DNA from: Alkalicoccus chagannorensis DSM 18086 | GTDB lineage: Bacteria > Bacillota > Bacilli > Bacillales > Salisediminibacteriaceae | Assembly: GCF_000429725.1 (NCBI RefSeq) | Contig: NZ_KE386946.1 | Span: 1-38,561, forward strand | DNA length: 38,561 nt | Direction of reading: 5' to 3' | Shown: piece after piece, positions 17,130-25,772 of the stretch | Numbering within the stretch: the first letter of the stretch is position 1 | Layout of the letters: each line of letters starts with the position of its first letter | Position numbers and translations under genes: made by a program | Notes under the pieces: model-generated | The model's database searches: none | What the model was told of the DNA's origin: nothing | Seen by the model: the letters and a program-made list of their open reading frames with translations, nothing else

Positions 17130-18554
17130 TTATTCGCCGGCCCGGTCCGAGACTTCGATGGCTCGGTTGGATCCATCTACGGCCTGCTGAAGAGCTTCCT
17201 CTGGAGGAGTTCCTTGATACAGAGCTTCCAGTGAAGTTACGACCTGTTCACGGGATTCAGGGAAGACCGTGATCAAGGCTCCTTGCGTAGCAGGAGAAGT
17301 AACGGTTTCCTGCAGCTGGTCAATCGGAACCGTCAGCTGTGGAAATTCTTCGTGCTCTTCGGTAACGATATCTTCCTCATATGCGTCCGGATGGGTGGAG
17401 AAATAGCCGGTATTGACGTGCCATTCGGCTTGAACTTCCGGCTCGTTGAACCACTTCATGAATTCCCAGGCACCGCGCTGTTCTTCTTCGCTGATGCCGC
17501 TGCCCATCCAGACAGAGGCACCGCCGATGACGACCCCGTTCGGATCGATACTGTCTTCATGAGGCACAAACGACAGGTCGACCTCGAAATCCGCGTTTTC
17601 TACGGCGTCTTTTGTACCGGCTGAAGAATCCATGTACATCGCGACATCTCCATTTTGGAATGCGGCACGGAGATCATCCCAGTCGCGTCCAAAGTAGTTG
17701 AACGTTTCTGCTTCGTTCATGTCATTCAGCCATTCATAGACACGCAGGCCTTCTTCTCCGCCGAACGTCACTTCTGTTGCATCGGCGCTTCGACCGTTGT
17801 CGTTATCTACGTAGTTCTGTCCCTGCGTGGCAATCAGCTGTTCAAAGAACCAGCCGTGACCGAGCATCGAAAAACCGTACGTGTCCTCATCTGTCAACGC
17901 TTCTGCCGCCTCCGTAATTTCTGAGAAGGTACGCGGTGGATTGTCTGGGTCAAGGCCGGCTTCCTCAAATTTGTCGACATTATAGTAGAGAGCTGGAGTG
18001 GAGGAGTTGAACGGCATAGAATAAAGCTGGTCATCCACCGTGTAATAACTGAGAATGTTTTCTTCGAGCTGGTCTACATCGTAGCCTTCGTCATCGATCC
18101 AGTCCTGCACGGGAGTAATGTAATCACTCTCGATCATGTACTTGGTTCCTACTTCGAACATCTGAACGAGTGCTGGTGCCGTTTCGGTGCCGCTGACCGT
18201 TCTGAACTGGGTCAGCAGTTCCTCATAAGATCCCTGGTACTCCGGCTGGATGTGATAGTCTTCCTGGGATTCGTTAAAATCATCGACGAGTGCTTCAAGT
18301 GTATCGCCGAGGCCGCCGCCCATGCCATGCCAGAATTCAATTTCCACTGCATCCCCGGCAGCTTCAGCATTCCCGTCATGGTTGTTATCTTCCTCGTCAT
18401 TGCCCGCGCTGCCGTCTTCATTGCTTTCCTCTGCTTCATTGACGTTGTTGGCGGCTGCACCTGCTTCCTCGTTGTTCTCAACTTCCGTATCGTTTCCACC
18501 ACAGGCGGCAAGCAGCAGCATCGGTGCACTCCAGAGCATCATGGCACGTTTCAT
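17130..18554 (-). CDS. ugpB: UgpB-like extracellular solute-binding lipoprotein
   Basis: A 474-residue lipoprotein. The signal peptide ends in LLLAACGG with Cys18 as the lipid anchor. Next comes an about 50-residue linker very rich in Asp, Glu and Asn, then the binding domain opening with EIEFWHGMGGGLGDTLEALV, followed by PALVQMFEVGTKYMIES, SMPFNSSTPALYYN and the late GGASVWMGSGISEEEQ. These match UgpB, which delivers sn-glycerol-3-phosphate or its diesters to the UgpAEC importer. It is the last gene of the ugpC-A-E-B order. The acidic linker may suit a salty exterior. Confidence 0.88.
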   Translation of the reverse strand: MKRAMMLWSAPMLLLAACGGNDTEVENNEEAGAAANNVNEAEESNEDGSAGNDEEDNNHDGNAEAAGDAVEIEFWHGMGGGLGDTLEALVDDFNESQEDYHIQPEYQGSYEELLTQFRTVSGTETAPALVQMFEVGTKYMIESDYITPVQDWIDDEGYDVDQLEENILSYYTVDDQLYSMPFNSSTPALYYNVDKFEEAGLDPDNPPRTFSEITEAAEALTDEDTYGFSMLGHGWFFEQLIATQGQNYVDNDNGRSADATEVTFGGEEGLRVYEWLNDMNEAETFNYFGRDWDDLRAAFQNGDVAMYMDSSAGTKDAVENADFEVDLSFVPHEDSIDPNGVVIGGASVWMGSGISEEEQRGAWEFMKWFNEPEVQAEWHVNTGYFSTHPDAYEEDIVTEEHEEFPQLTVPIDQLQETVTSPATQGALITVFPESREQVVTSLEALYQGTPPEEALQQAVDGSNRAIEVSDRAGE

Positions 18555-18584
18555 GTAAAACTCCCCTTTTCTTTTTAGAATGAT

Positions 18585-19391
18585 TTATTTGACAGCACCC
18601 TTCGTCAATCCTTTCTGCAGCTGTTTTTGACCAGCAGCCAGAAGGATCAGCGTAGGAACGATCACAAGAATTACCCCGGCCATCACAAGTCCCCAGTTGG
18701 TTGCAACTTCGTCCGCCTGCAGACGGCGCAGGCCGATCTGTACAGTACGGACCGTGTCGTTCGTTGTCACGAGCAGGGGCCAGAGATACATGTTCCAGGT
18801 AGTCAGGAAGCCGAAAATCCCGAGCGTGACAAAACTCGTTTTGGCATACGGCACAACCACCTTGTAGAAGAACTGAAAGTGGGACAACCCTTCTACACGG
18901 GAGGCCTCATATAATTCCATCGGGACGGTTTTAAAATGCTGCCGCAGCAGAAAGGTCCCGAAAGCAAGCGCGAAAAAGGGAACCGTCAAGGCAAGATAAT
19001 TGTTCATCCAGCCGAGAGATTGAATGGTCAAGAAGTTAGGAATCATTGTCGCCTCCCAAGGGATCAGCAGGGTGGAAATAAACAAGAGAAAGACTGCCTG
19101 GCGCCCACGGAACGGGATGAATGCAAAGATGAATGCCGCGAGGGAACTGACAATCAGCATCCCGAGCGTTGCGGTAGAAGCGACGATGAAGCTGTTCATT
19201 AAGTAATGCAGGATCGGGACCGACTGCAGCACGTCGTAATAATTCGCCAGCGTAGGGTTCGTGGGAACGATCTGCCGGTTCGCAATGTCTTCACTTGTCA
19301 TGAAGCTGACTGAAAACGCATAGAGAATCGGGAAGAACATCACCAGTGCTGAGATGGTCAACAGCGTGTAAAGAAGACTTTTCCGCATCAT
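18585..19391 (-). CDS. ugpE: UgpE-like ABC permease
   Basis: A 268-residue inner-membrane permease with about six helices. The EAA loop is EASRVEGLSHFQFFYKVVVPYAK, the contact site for the ATPase. The start is one of two adjacent ATGs (19391 or 19388) with GGAAGG upstream; the first overlaps the ugpA stop by 4 bases. It belongs to the MalG/UgpE family and pairs with UgpA. It lies 30 bases ahead of ugpB. Confidence 0.88.
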   Translation of the reverse strand: MMRKSLLYTLLTISALVMFFPILYAFSVSFMTSEDIANRQIVPTNPTLANYYDVLQSVPILHYLMNSFIVASTATLGMLIVSSLAAFIFAFIPFRGRQAVFLLFISTLLIPWEATMIPNFLTIQSLGWMNNYLALTVPFFALAFGTFLLRQHFKTVPMELYEASRVEGLSHFQFFYKVVVPYAKTSFVTLGIFGFLTTWNMYLWPLLVTTNDTVRTVQIGLRRLQADEVATNWGLVMAGVILVIVPTLILLAAGQKQLQKGLTKGAVK

Positions 19392-20350
19392 TGGTAATGC
19401 ACCTTCCTTTCCCCGAACTTAAACTGGAGCAGTGTCAACAGGAGCACCGCGGCAAACAAGACGATAGCCATGGCGCTGGCAGGTCCAAATTGATAATAGA
19501 TAAAGGCTTCCCTGTAAATCGAATAGATGATCAGGTTCGTCGCTTCCGCTGGTCCGCCTCCGGTCAGGATGTCGACCTGACCGAAGGATTGGAAGGCATT
19601 GATGAACGTGATGGTGATGATGAAAAAGAGCGTCGGGGACAACATCGGCACGGTAATCCGACGAAGCTGGTAAAAGTAGCCTGCGCCGTCGATCCGGGCA
19701 CTCTCATACAAATGTTCATCAATGTTCTGCAGGCCGCCGAGCAGAATGAGAAACGAGAAGCCGGTATTCATCCAGATGGTGGTGATGCTGATCGAAATCA
19801 GCGCCATCGTGCTGTCCTGCAGCCAGGATACCGCCGGCAGCTGCAGGGCTTGAAGTGCTGCATTCAATACGCCGGTGGTCGGGTGAAACATGAACAGCCA
19901 GATGACTGCAGAAGCAGCGACGCTCATCCCGAGCGTGGAAGCAAAGATCGTCCGGTACCATCCAATGCCCCGCAGTTTTTCATTGGCCAGCAGCGCCAGG
20001 AACAATGCCAGGATGACACTGGCCGGCACTGTGAGCAGGACGAAGATGATGGTGACGAGCACGCTGCGGCGGAAAGAAGCCGATTCCCAAAGATAGGCGT
20101 AGTTTTCGAACCCGACGAAGGTGGTTGGATCGCCCTGGGCATCCGTGAAGAAAAAACTCAAGTACAGGGAATAAAACATCGGATAAAACATAAATACGCC
20201 GAAAAGTAGAAGCGAAGGAAGCAGATAGAGAAGGGCTGTCCGGTAGTTGACCGTCTTCTGCCAGAACGAGCGGCTCGAAGGAATCCGATAACGCTTCACG
20301 GCTTCATCGACGGTTTCGACTCTTCGCGGAAGTTCTTCTGCCTGTTTCAA
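19388..20350 (-). CDS. ugpA: UgpA-like ABC permease
   Basis: A 320-residue permease. I place the start at TTG 20350: the codon overlaps the ugpC stop as TTGA and sits 6 bases after GAGGAGG. The in-frame ATG at 20479 lies deep inside ugpC with no site. A basic N-terminal segment leads to six helices beginning NYRTALLYLLPSLLLFGVFM. The EAA loop is ESARIDGAGYFYQLRRITVP. The permease forms the translocation pore with UgpE. Confidence 0.88.
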   Translation of the reverse strand: MKQAEELPRRVETVDEAVKRYRIPSSRSFWQKTVNYRTALLYLLPSLLLFGVFMFYPMFYSLYLSFFFTDAQGDPTTFVGFENYAYLWESASFRRSVLVTIIFVLLTVPASVILALFLALLANEKLRGIGWYRTIFASTLGMSVAASAVIWLFMFHPTTGVLNAALQALQLPAVSWLQDSTMALISISITTIWMNTGFSFLILLGGLQNIDEHLYESARIDGAGYFYQLRRITVPMLSPTLFFIITITFINAFQSFGQVDILTGGGPAEATNLIIYSIYREAFIYYQFGPASAMAIVLFAAVLLLTLLQFKFGERKVHYQ

Positions 20351-21465
20351 AGGGTGACCTCCTCTTGGACAGGGGCCGATAAAGATGCTCCGATGTTTTT
20401 CCCGTTGTCCAGTGCAAAGAGATGCAGATGCGAACTGTTCAAGTAAAGGACTGCCTGCCGTTTCGCTTCGAGTGACCATTGTCCGGGGATTTTAGCTTTC
20501 CAGTCTGCCCCGCCGGCATCCATGGTGAGGAGCGTCTCATTTCCGAGCACCTCCACGGTCTGCAGGTGCACCGGCAGCTCCCAGTCCGAGTCCTCCTGTG
20601 GCTCCAGGTGGAGGTGTTCGGGCCGGATTCCGAGCTGCACCTCCTGTTCGGCAGGGAGAGGCTGGTCCATGACGAGTGGACGAGGGGCTCCTGGAACATG
20701 CAGCGTACCAGAATTGTCAACGGTGGCTGTCGTCAAGTTCATCGGGGGTGCCCCTATAAAGCTGGCGACGAAATCATTGGCAGGATGGTTGTACAAATCA
20801 AGCGGCCTTCCCACCTGCTGCACTTCGCCTTGGCGGAGCACCATCATGCGGTCTGCCATGGTCATGGCTTCCACTTGGTCGTGGGTGACGTAAATCATGG
20901 TGATGCCGAGTTCCTGCTGCAGCTGCCGGATTTCCGTGCGCATCTGGGCGCGGAGTTTGGCATCGAGGTTCGACAACGGTTCGTCCATCAGACAGATGGG
21001 CATTTGACTGACAACCGCACGCGCGAGAGCAACGCGCTGCCGCTGACCACCGGATAATTCCCTCGGCTTGCGCTTCAAATACTCGCGCATGCCGAGCATA
21101 TCAACAGCTTCATCGCAGCGGCGCCGCTGTTCCTGTTTGGATACTTTACGCACCTTCAAGCCGAAGAGGATGTTCTCCTCGACAGTCAGGTGAGGATAGA
21201 GGGCATAATTCTGAAAGACCATCGACAGCTCTCTTTTGCTTGGTGAAAGGTCGTTGGAGAGCCGGCCGTGCATATGAATTTCTCCCGCGGTGAGTTCTTC
21301 TAATCCCGCGATCATGCGAAGCATCGTACTTTTGCCACAGCCGGACGGGCCGACGAGGACAAAAAATTCTCCTTGTTCGATCGTGACGCTGGCATCCTGT
21401 ACGGCAAACTGACTGCCGTCAAAACTTTTCGTGACATGCTTCAGCGTAACCTGACCATCTGACAT
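20347..21465 (-). CDS. ugpC: UgpC/MalK-type ABC importer ATPase
   Basis: A 372-residue ATPase starting at ATG 21465 after AAAGGGGG. Motifs: Walker A GPSGCGKST (about 39-47), Q-loop NYALYPHLTV, signature LSGGQRQRVALARA, Walker B CLMDEPLSNLD and switch His in YVTHDQVEAM. The C-terminal third (about 235-372) is the TOBE/regulatory region of the MalK/UgpC group. It heads the operon, an order with the ATPase first and the binding protein last. It overlaps ugpA by 4 bases. No local regulator is present. Confidence 0.9.
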   Translation of the reverse strand: MSDGQVTLKHVTKSFDGSQFAVQDASVTIEQGEFFVLVGPSGCGKSTMLRMIAGLEELTAGEIHMHGRLSNDLSPSKRELSMVFQNYALYPHLTVEENILFGLKVRKVSKQEQRRRCDEAVDMLGMREYLKRKPRELSGGQRQRVALARAVVSQMPICLMDEPLSNLDAKLRAQMRTEIRQLQQELGITMIYVTHDQVEAMTMADRMMVLRQGEVQQVGRPLDLYNHPANDFVASFIGAPPMNLTTATVDNSGTLHVPGAPRPLVMDQPLPAEQEVQLGIRPEHLHLEPQEDSDWELPVHLQTVEVLGNETLLTMDAGGADWKAKIPGQWSLEAKRQAVLYLNSSHLHLFALDNGKNIGASLSAPVQEEVTL

Positions 21466-21680
21466 AGCATGGACCCCCTTTTGTTGAAGTACATGGTTCA
21501 TTCTACGGATGAAACATTAAGCCGTTGTGTTGTGCGTATGAAGGCTCGGTAAATGTCCGTTAAGAGTCTGCGTAGATTATGAATTCTATGAGCGGAGGAG
21601 CCCGTTGCAAAAAAGACGCAGGTACGGCGTGTGCAGTCCGCTTCTCATCCAAACGATGCCCACGCCCGAAAGCCACCTTG

Positions 21681-22590
21681 TTTCCGCGGCTGCCCAGGCA
21701 GCCGTAGACCAGAGGGGCTTGGGTAACTGACGGTCTAATGGTTGCTGGAGGGTCTGGACCGAAGCGCCGTTGCGTGGCGCGGAGTGACCGAGCGAGGCTC
21801 CTGAACGTCCGCTGCGTCTTTCCGAGTGACCGCCCAGCGCCGGTGTGACCGCTTTTCCACTTCCAGCGACTGCCCGCTGGCGCCTTGCGACCGCCCACGG
21901 CCGCGCTGCGTCCGAGCCGGCGCCGCGAGTGACCGGTCCGCACCCGATGCCCAACCGGAGCGGAGCATGATACCTTCGTTTCCGCGGCTGCCCCGGCAGC
22001 CGTAAACCAGAGGGGCTTAGGTAACTGACGGTCTATGGGTTGCTGGAGGGCCTGGACCGAAGCGCCGTTGCGAGGCGCGGAGTGACCGAGCGAGGCTCCT
22101 GAACGTCCGCTGCGTCTTTCCGAGTGACCGCCCAGCGCCGGTGTGACCGATTTTCCACTTCCAGCGACTGCCCGCTATCGCCTAGCGACCGCCCGCGACC
22201 GCGCTGCGTCCGAGCCGGCACCGCGAGTGACCGATCCGCAGCCGATGCACAACCGCTGCGGACCATGATACCTTCGTTTCCGCGGCTGCCCCGGCAGCCG
22301 TAAACCGGAAGGGCTTGGGTAACTGACGGTCTAATGGTTGCTGGAGGGCCTGGACCGAAGCGCCGTTGCGAGGCGCTGAGTGACCGAGCGAGGCTCCTGA
22401 ACGTCCGCTGCGTCTTTCCGAGTGACCGCCCAGCGCCGGTGTGACCGCTTTTCCACTTCTAGCGACTGCCCGCTATCGCCTTGCGACCGCCCGCCGCCTC
22501 CCAACGTCCGAGCCGGTGCCGTGAGTGACCGATCCGCAGCCGATGCACAACCAGAGCGGAGCATGATCCAGCTTCTTTTCCGCGGCAGCC
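21681..22590 (-). repeat. Tandem array of three 298-bp phased elements
   Basis: The landmark GGTAACTGACGG recurs at 21722, 22020 and 22318, an exact 298-bp period. The copies are very similar to each other and to the 15.9-16.8 kb array, in the same minus-strand direction. The hairpin segment (GGCTGCC arm, CGG, GGCAGCC arm) is visible near 21686, 21985 and 22283. The array fills the gap between the alcohol dehydrogenase 3' end and the ugpC upstream region. At its right edge it runs into the dehydrogenase terminator, which replaces the last hairpin arm. Confidence 0.9.
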
Positions 22591-22601
22591 ACGACGAAAA
22601 A

Positions 22602-22650
22602 CCTCCAGGCCCCCTTTGCAGGAACAAAGGGGCCTGGAGGTGTGTTTTTT
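22602..22650. terminator. Bidirectional terminator after the alcohol dehydrogenase gene
   Basis: A 16-bp stem with one bulged C (22602-22618 with 22625-22640) has A-rich sequence on its left and a T run (22645-22650) on its right. It works for the minus-strand dehydrogenase ending at 22673 and could block plus-strand transcription out of the repeat array. Confidence 0.8.
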
Positions 22651-22672
22651 ATGTGATACGAATGAAGTGAGC

Positions 22673-23875
22673 TTACGCGGTGCCCTGCACGAGCCGGTAG
22701 ACGAGCGTCATGTCGCCGCGGCCGAAGATCACGGGCACGGGGTAGAGCGGATTCGCCTCCGCGAGCGCCTGCTCCACGAGAAAAGGGAGGTCCGCGGTGC
22801 GGATCGCCGGCAGGTGAGCCGGGAGTCCCATCTGTTCGTTCATCTTCTCGATGCGTCGGATGAACGCTTCCGCCCGCGCGGCCTCGTCTCCTGCGTCGAG
22901 CCCGGCTGCATCGGCGAGCGCCGCAAGCGGGCGGTGCACTGCCGTGCCGTAATAGCGCAGCACGTGTGGCATCACGACCGCATTCGCCCGGCCGTGCGGC
23001 ACCCCGTACCACGCGCTCAGCGTGTGCGCGACCGCGTGAATGTTGCCGACATACGCGCGGGTGAACGCCCGCCCTGCCTGATAAGCAGCCTCCAGCATCG
23101 CTCCGCGCGCCTCCAGGTCCTCCCCATCCGCATAAGCGGCCGGCAGATGAGATAGGATCAGCGGGACCGCCGACTCACTGAGCCGCTTCGTCTCCTTCGT
23201 CCCGCTCCGGCCAATGTACGCCTCCACCGCATGCGTCAGCGCATCCATCCCCGTTTCTGCCGTCACCGCCGGCGGCATCCCCACCGTGAGCAGCGGATCG
23301 TGGACGGCGATGTGCGGAATCAGCACCGTGTCATTCACGGCGTATTTCTCCTTCGTCTCCGGTTCCGATACGACGGCCGCCACCGTCGCCTCACTCCCCG
23401 TGCCGGCCGTCGTCGGGACCGCAGCAAGCAAAGGCAGATCCCGCCGTACCTTCAGCTGGCCGCGCATCTCCCGCAGGGTGCGCCCTGGTCTGGCGATGCG
23501 GGCGGCGGCGGCTTTGGCACAATCGATGACGGAGCCGCCGCCGAAAGCGGCGATGGCATCACACGCCGTCTTTTCATACAGCTGTCTGGCTGCTTCGATC
23601 TGCGCAGTCGTCGGATTCGGTTCGATCTGATCGTATAGAGAAACGCCGATGTCCTGCTCCCGAAGGAGGGAGAGGAACGGATCGGCGAGGCCGAGCTGCA
23701 TGATGCGGGCATCCGTAACGACGAGCAGCTGCCGCACACCTTTTGCCTTCAGAAGGGCAGGGAGCTGTTCGACGCTGCCGGTGCCGTGGAGTCGTTCCGG
23801 GGTGCGCCAGTGCATGAAGGGGGCGGCGGTGCGGTAGGCGGTCTGGTACAGGCGGCAGTAGCTGTGGTAGAGCAT
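22673..23875 (-). CDS. Iron-containing alcohol dehydrogenase (group III)
   Basis: A 400-residue enzyme starting at ATG 23875 after GAGGAGG, 2 bases behind the CapA-type gene stop. NAD(P) contacts are visible in FGGGSVIDCAK (111-121) and TTAGTGSEAT (155-164). The metal ligands are all present: D211 and H215 in GMDALTHAVEAY, H284 in HAVAHTLSAW, H294 in GVPHGRANAV. It reduces aldehydes or ketones, or oxidises alcohols, with Fe(II). The about 25-residue N-terminal extension (YCRLYQTAYRT) is longer than in FucO-type enzymes. The substrate is not defined. It is co-transcribed with the CapA-type lipoprotein, without an obvious functional link. Confidence 0.92.
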   Translation of the reverse strand: MLYHSYCRLYQTAYRTAAPFMHWRTPERLHGTGSVEQLPALLKAKGVRQLLVVTDARIMQLGLADPFLSLLREQDIGVSLYDQIEPNPTTAQIEAARQLYEKTACDAIAAFGGGSVIDCAKAAAARIARPGRTLREMRGQLKVRRDLPLLAAVPTTAGTGSEATVAAVVSEPETKEKYAVNDTVLIPHIAVHDPLLTVGMPPAVTAETGMDALTHAVEAYIGRSGTKETKRLSESAVPLILSHLPAAYADGEDLEARGAMLEAAYQAGRAFTRAYVGNIHAVAHTLSAWYGVPHGRANAVVMPHVLRYYGTAVHRPLAALADAAGLDAGDEAARAEAFIRRIEKMNEQMGLPAHLPAIRTADLPFLVEQALAEANPLYPVPVIFGRGDMTLVYRLVQGTA

Positions 23876-23877
23876 GG

Positions 23878-24981
23878 TTATTCCTCCTCGGGCAGGATGT
23901 CGAAGCCGTCGAATGTGGTGTTGTAGGAGTTGGCTTCAAGAAATTGCATGACTTGCTGCTGGTAGTCGCTGCCGCGGTCGATGATGCGGTCGTCTTCGAT
24001 CCACCATGGTTCGAAACGCATGGCCACCTCGCCGTCGTCGAGCTGCAGCTGGAGCAGACCGGTTTCGGCGGTCGGACCGTCGACGTAGTCGGGAAACAGG
24101 AAGTTGCCGAGGGAGTAGGCGACGGGGGTGCCGTCGATGTACTCAAATCCCTGCAGGACGTGCGGGTGTGCTCCGACGATCGCATCGGCGCCGGCGTCGG
24201 CCATGAGACGGGCGTAGTCCCGTGCTGCTTGCTCGGGGACGTGCTCGCCTTCGTTGCCCCAGTGCATGTAGACGAGCGTGTAGTCGTGGACGGTGCTCGT
24301 GTCTTCGATGATCTCGGCGGTGCGGTCATGCTGGTAGCCGCTGGCGATTCCGGGCTTATCGTCTCTCGCGTACCAGTCCACGGCGGGGAGTACCTCGGAA
24401 AAGGCGAGGACCGCGATGGAGGTGCCGTCGATGTCGACGGTGTGCGGGGCATAGGCGGCTTCTTTATTTTCCCCGGCGCCGGCAAAGTCGAGGGCGGACG
24501 CGTCGAGCGCGGCCACGGTATCCAGGAGGCCGTCTTCGCCGTAGTCCATCGTATGGTTGTTGGCAATCGAGACGAAGTCAAAGCCGGCTTCTTCGAGAGC
24601 CTGCAGGTACGACGGCGGCATGCGGAAGTTGTACGTTTTCGGGTACGGCGTGCCGCCCTCCGTGACGGCTGTTTCCAGGTTGGCGATGGCGTAGTCGGCT
24701 TCCTGGATCGTGCTGCTGATGTCTTCGAACGGATAATACGGTCCTTGTACGGCGGCGGTCTCTTCAAGAGACCATTCGTAGATGATGTCGCCGGCGAAAG
24801 TGATGTCGATTGGTTCGTCCGGCTGGGAAAGCCGCTCGGCCGCGGCTGTGTCTTCAACGGACGAGAGGGGCAGTTCTTCTCCTTTTGGCAGCTCGGGTGC
24901 TGCTTCGGCAGTCGGCTCATCCGGCTCGGACTGGCAGGCGCCCAGCAGGAGCAGCGTGCCGGCGGTTATGTAGGTTTTCAA
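23878..24981 (-). CDS. CapA-family lipoprotein (poly-gamma-glutamate synthesis type, metallophosphatase fold)
   Basis: A 367-residue lipoprotein. The signal peptide ends in LLLLGACQ with Cys16 as anchor, followed by a short acidic linker. The calcineurin-like core has ITFAGDII, ANLETAV, SIANNHTMDYG, VYMHWGNE and GAHPHVLQG...YSLGNFLF, the full set of CapA motifs. Bacillus CapA/PgsA helps make or anchor poly-gamma-glutamate, but no pgsB/pgsC genes are nearby, so this is probably a stand-alone relative of unknown substrate. It heads a two-gene unit with the iron dehydrogenase. Confidence 0.88.
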   Translation of the reverse strand: MKTYITAGTLLLLGACQSEPDEPTAEAAPELPKGEELPLSSVEDTAAAERLSQPDEPIDITFAGDIIYEWSLEETAAVQGPYYPFEDISSTIQEADYAIANLETAVTEGGTPYPKTYNFRMPPSYLQALEEAGFDFVSIANNHTMDYGEDGLLDTVAALDASALDFAGAGENKEAAYAPHTVDIDGTSIAVLAFSEVLPAVDWYARDDKPGIASGYQHDRTAEIIEDTSTVHDYTLVYMHWGNEGEHVPEQAARDYARLMADAGADAIVGAHPHVLQGFEYIDGTPVAYSLGNFLFPDYVDGPTAETGLLQLQLDDGEVAMRFEPWWIEDDRIIDRGSDYQQQVMQFLEANSYNTTFDGFDILPEEE

Positions 24982-25073
24982 TACAATTCCCTCCCTGGAG
25001 TGCTAGTTTTTATCAAGGCAGATTCCATCTCCTTACAGTGTATAGCCTGGAAATAGGAAGGGCAATGAGAGAA

Positions 25074-25103
25074 TTGGAAACGGCATGAAGAAAGCGGTAT
25101 AAT
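25074..25103 (+). promoter_or_regulatory. Promoter of the TPP riboswitch transcript
   Basis: TTGGAA (25074-25079), an 18-base spacer and a consensus TATAAT (25098-25103). Transcription would start close to 25110, just before the riboswitch 5' stem. Confidence 0.65.
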
Positions 25104-25121
25104 GGAAAGGCACACCATCAT

Positions 25122-25214
25122 CTGCTGGGGGAGCCGGTACGACCGGCTGAGAAAAAAGCGTGGACTTTTTGACCCTTTGGACCCGATCTGGATCATACCA
25201 GCGTGGGGAAGCAG
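25122..25214 (+). promoter_or_regulatory. TPP riboswitch (thi-box)
   Basis: The outer stem pairs CTGCT (25122-25126) with AGCAG (25210-25214). Conserved cores are present in order: GGGGAGCC, GGCTGAGA (25145-25152), GACCCTTTGG, ACCCGATCTGGATCATACCA and GCGTGGGGAA. These match the thiamine-pyrophosphate aptamer. An intrinsic terminator follows at once, so TPP binding should stop transcription. No thiamine gene lies downstream in this window; the next gene is an SDR about 560 bases away. Confidence 0.95.
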
Positions 25215-25230
25215 CCGACGTCTGGATGTC

Positions 25231-25263
25231 CAGGCCGGCCCGCTTTCCCGGGGCCGGCCTTTT
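25231..25263 (+). terminator. Expression-platform terminator of the TPP riboswitch
   Basis: A perfect 10-bp stem (25232-25241 with 25251-25260) is followed by TTTT. The upstream CTGGATGTCCAG segment (25222-25233) overlaps the stem and may take part in the alternative fold. Confidence 0.85.
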
Positions 25264-25264
25264 A

Positions 25265-25772
25265 AGCGTTCCCTGAAGGGGCCGGTGCCGGCAGCATCCG
25301 TCCTTTCGGGTGACTGATCGGTCCGATCGATCCGGTCATGGGAAGGGCTGCCTGCCGGCTGGCCCAACATGTTGAGCAGGCGTCGGCATTGCGGGTTCAA
25401 GCGGCGCAAACGTGCTGAGAAGTGGCTCAAAAAAAGCAAAGTGGCTCAAAAATTCCGGCGGGAGACCCGCATGCGGCGGGAAGCCGTCCCGCTTCCAGAG
25501 GCGAAGCAACGCAAAAAGGGAGCGGACCGACGCGCTTTTCTCCAGCCAAAGCAGCACGGGCGTCGAGGAGTTGATTTCCGCCGCCTGCGGCGGGAGGGCT
25601 TTTCAATGGATAGGAAGGAAAACGTCTCTTCGTGGAGGCCTGCGGTTGTTTCTGCTGTCCACGCAGAACGAAAAGCCTGCGCCTCCATAAGAGAGCCTGC
25701 GGAGACGCAGCAGGCCGTTCCGACAAAAAGTCCAGCACGCGTTCCACCAGCAGAAAAACAGGAGGAGATCCA
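25265..25772. other. Gene-free stretch between TPP riboswitch and SDR, rich in short repeats
   Basis: No convincing gene. AGTGGCTCAAAAA occurs at 25421 and, slightly changed, 19 bases later; related CGGCGCAAA and GTGCTGAGA lie just before. Several short inverted repeats follow, such as CCGCCGCCTGCGGCGG near 25578. A 58-codon frame from ATG 25606 has GGAGGG in front, but its composition is not protein-like and it runs into the SDR start. This may be a remnant of lost thiamine genes or of a dispersed intergenic repeat. Confidence 0.45.

Noticed and set aside
23574-25056. Long open frames on both strands across the CapA-type gene
   Set aside because: The CapA frame has a lipobox, all family motifs and a ribosome binding site. 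The others are low-complexity (Pro/Ser/Thr or Val/Gly-rich) shadows.
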